In this document: in pieces, positions 6,391-6,764 of the stretch
Layout: each line of letters opens with the position of its first letter
Numbering within the stretch: the stretch's first letter is position 1
Position numbers and translations under genes: made by a program
Source of the DNA: Janthinobacterium lividum
GTDB lineage: Bacteria > Pseudomonadota > Gammaproteobacteria > Burkholderiales > Burkholderiaceae_D
Direction of reading: 5' to 3'
Assembly: GCA_945864765.1 (NCBI GenBank)
Contig: CAMBDR010000238.1
Coordinates: 1-6,764, forward strand
Length of the DNA: 6,764 nucleotides
Notes under the pieces: model-generated
Databases searched by the model: none
What the model was told of the DNA's origin: nothing
What the model saw: only the letters and a program-made list of their open reading frames with translations

Positions 6391-6764
6391 ATGTATCGCT
6401 ATGACCAATACGACCACTTAATCATCAAGGAGCGAGTGGCGCAGTTTCGCGACCAGGTACAGCGACGCTTGGCAGGCCAATTGCAAGAAGAAGAATTTCT
6501 GCCCTTGCGCCTGCAAAATGGTTTGTATCATCAACGCCACGCCTATATGTTGCGCATTGCCGTACCGTATGGTTTGTTATCGTCGGCCCAAATGCGTATG
6601 TTTGCCCATATTTCGCGCAAATATGATCGTGGTTATGGCCACTTCACGACTCGCCAAAACATTCAGTTTAACTGGATCAATCTTGAGCAAGCCCCGGATA
6701 TTTTGCATGATTTATCCACCGTTGAAATGCATGCGGTTCAAACCTCGGGCAATTGCATCCGCAA
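6391..6764 (+). CDS. cysI: Assimilatory sulfite reductase hemoprotein (CysI-type), N-terminal fragment
   Basis: The frame is open from ATG 6391 to the window end, giving the first 124 residues of a protein that is usually about 550-570 residues long. The fragment is the first nitrite/sulfite-reductase ferredoxin-like half domain and the beginning of the first siroheme/4Fe-4S domain. FLPLRLQNGLY and AYMLRIAVPYGLLSS (41-55) are typical of the family. GYGHFTTRQNIQFNW (81-95) contains R88 in the TTRQ siroheme-contacting motif, and SGNCIR (119-124) begins the next conserved motif, with R124 in the position of a second substrate or siroheme arginine. The enzyme reduces sulfite to sulfide with six electrons in the cytoplasm, feeding cysteine synthesis. 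The sequence looks like the stand-alone betaproteobacterial type rather than the enterobacterial NADPH-dependent CysI. A nitrite reductase is less likely because of the CysB context. The cluster-binding cysteines lie beyond the window. Confidence 0.93.
   Translation, partial: MYRYDQYDHLIIKERVAQFRDQVQRRLAGQLQEEEFLPLRLQNGLYHQRHAYMLRIAVPYGLLSSAQMRMFAHISRKYDRGYGHFTTRQNIQFNWINLEQAPDILHDLSTVEMHAVQTSGNCIR

Overview
The window looks like a moderate-GC betaproteobacterium, most likely Burkholderiales (an Oxalobacteraceae-like genome would fit). The evidence is the CysB-type regulator and the N-terminus of the CysI-type sulfite reductase, both close to what I know of betaproteobacterial versions. This is recognition by eye; no search was run, so genus level is not supported.

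Layout, left to right. (1) Positions 1-366 hold the 3' end of a CaiB/BaiF-type CoA-transferase or alpha-methylacyl-CoA racemase gene, entering from outside the window. (2) After an 80-base gap with a possible -10 box, 447-4433 encodes a 1328-residue membrane sensor histidine kinase. It has a signal peptide, 14 propeller-type repeats (probably two seven-bladed beta-propellers), a Y_Y_Y domain, a membrane helix, a coiled coil, a GAF domain, a HisKA phosphoacceptor domain and an HATPase_c domain. It resembles the Bacteroides hybrid two-component sensors but has no receiver and no DNA-binding domain, and no response regulator gene is visible. (3) Convergent to it, only 22 bases away, is cysB (4456-5397, minus strand). 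(4) A 148-base divergent intergenic region (5398-5545) carries a good LysR-type operator candidate. (5) A TauE/SafE-family membrane transporter (5546-6319) follows, then the start of cysI (6391 to the window end).

The right half is a coherent sulfur-assimilation locus. CysB is the expected activator of cysteine-biosynthesis genes and is transcribed divergently from a TauE/SafE-type permease and assimilatory sulfite reductase, which probably form one transcription unit. The permease plausibly moves sulfate, sulfite or an organosulfonate-derived anion. The left half (racemase fragment and sensor kinase) has no clear functional tie to sulfur metabolism.

No stretch over 300 bases lacks a gene. 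I saw no tRNA, rRNA, CRISPR array, insertion sequence or riboswitch. The most unusual item is the sensor kinase: its architecture, its apparent orphan status and a 12-base in-frame tandem repeat inside it. I see no clear evidence of a wholly new system.
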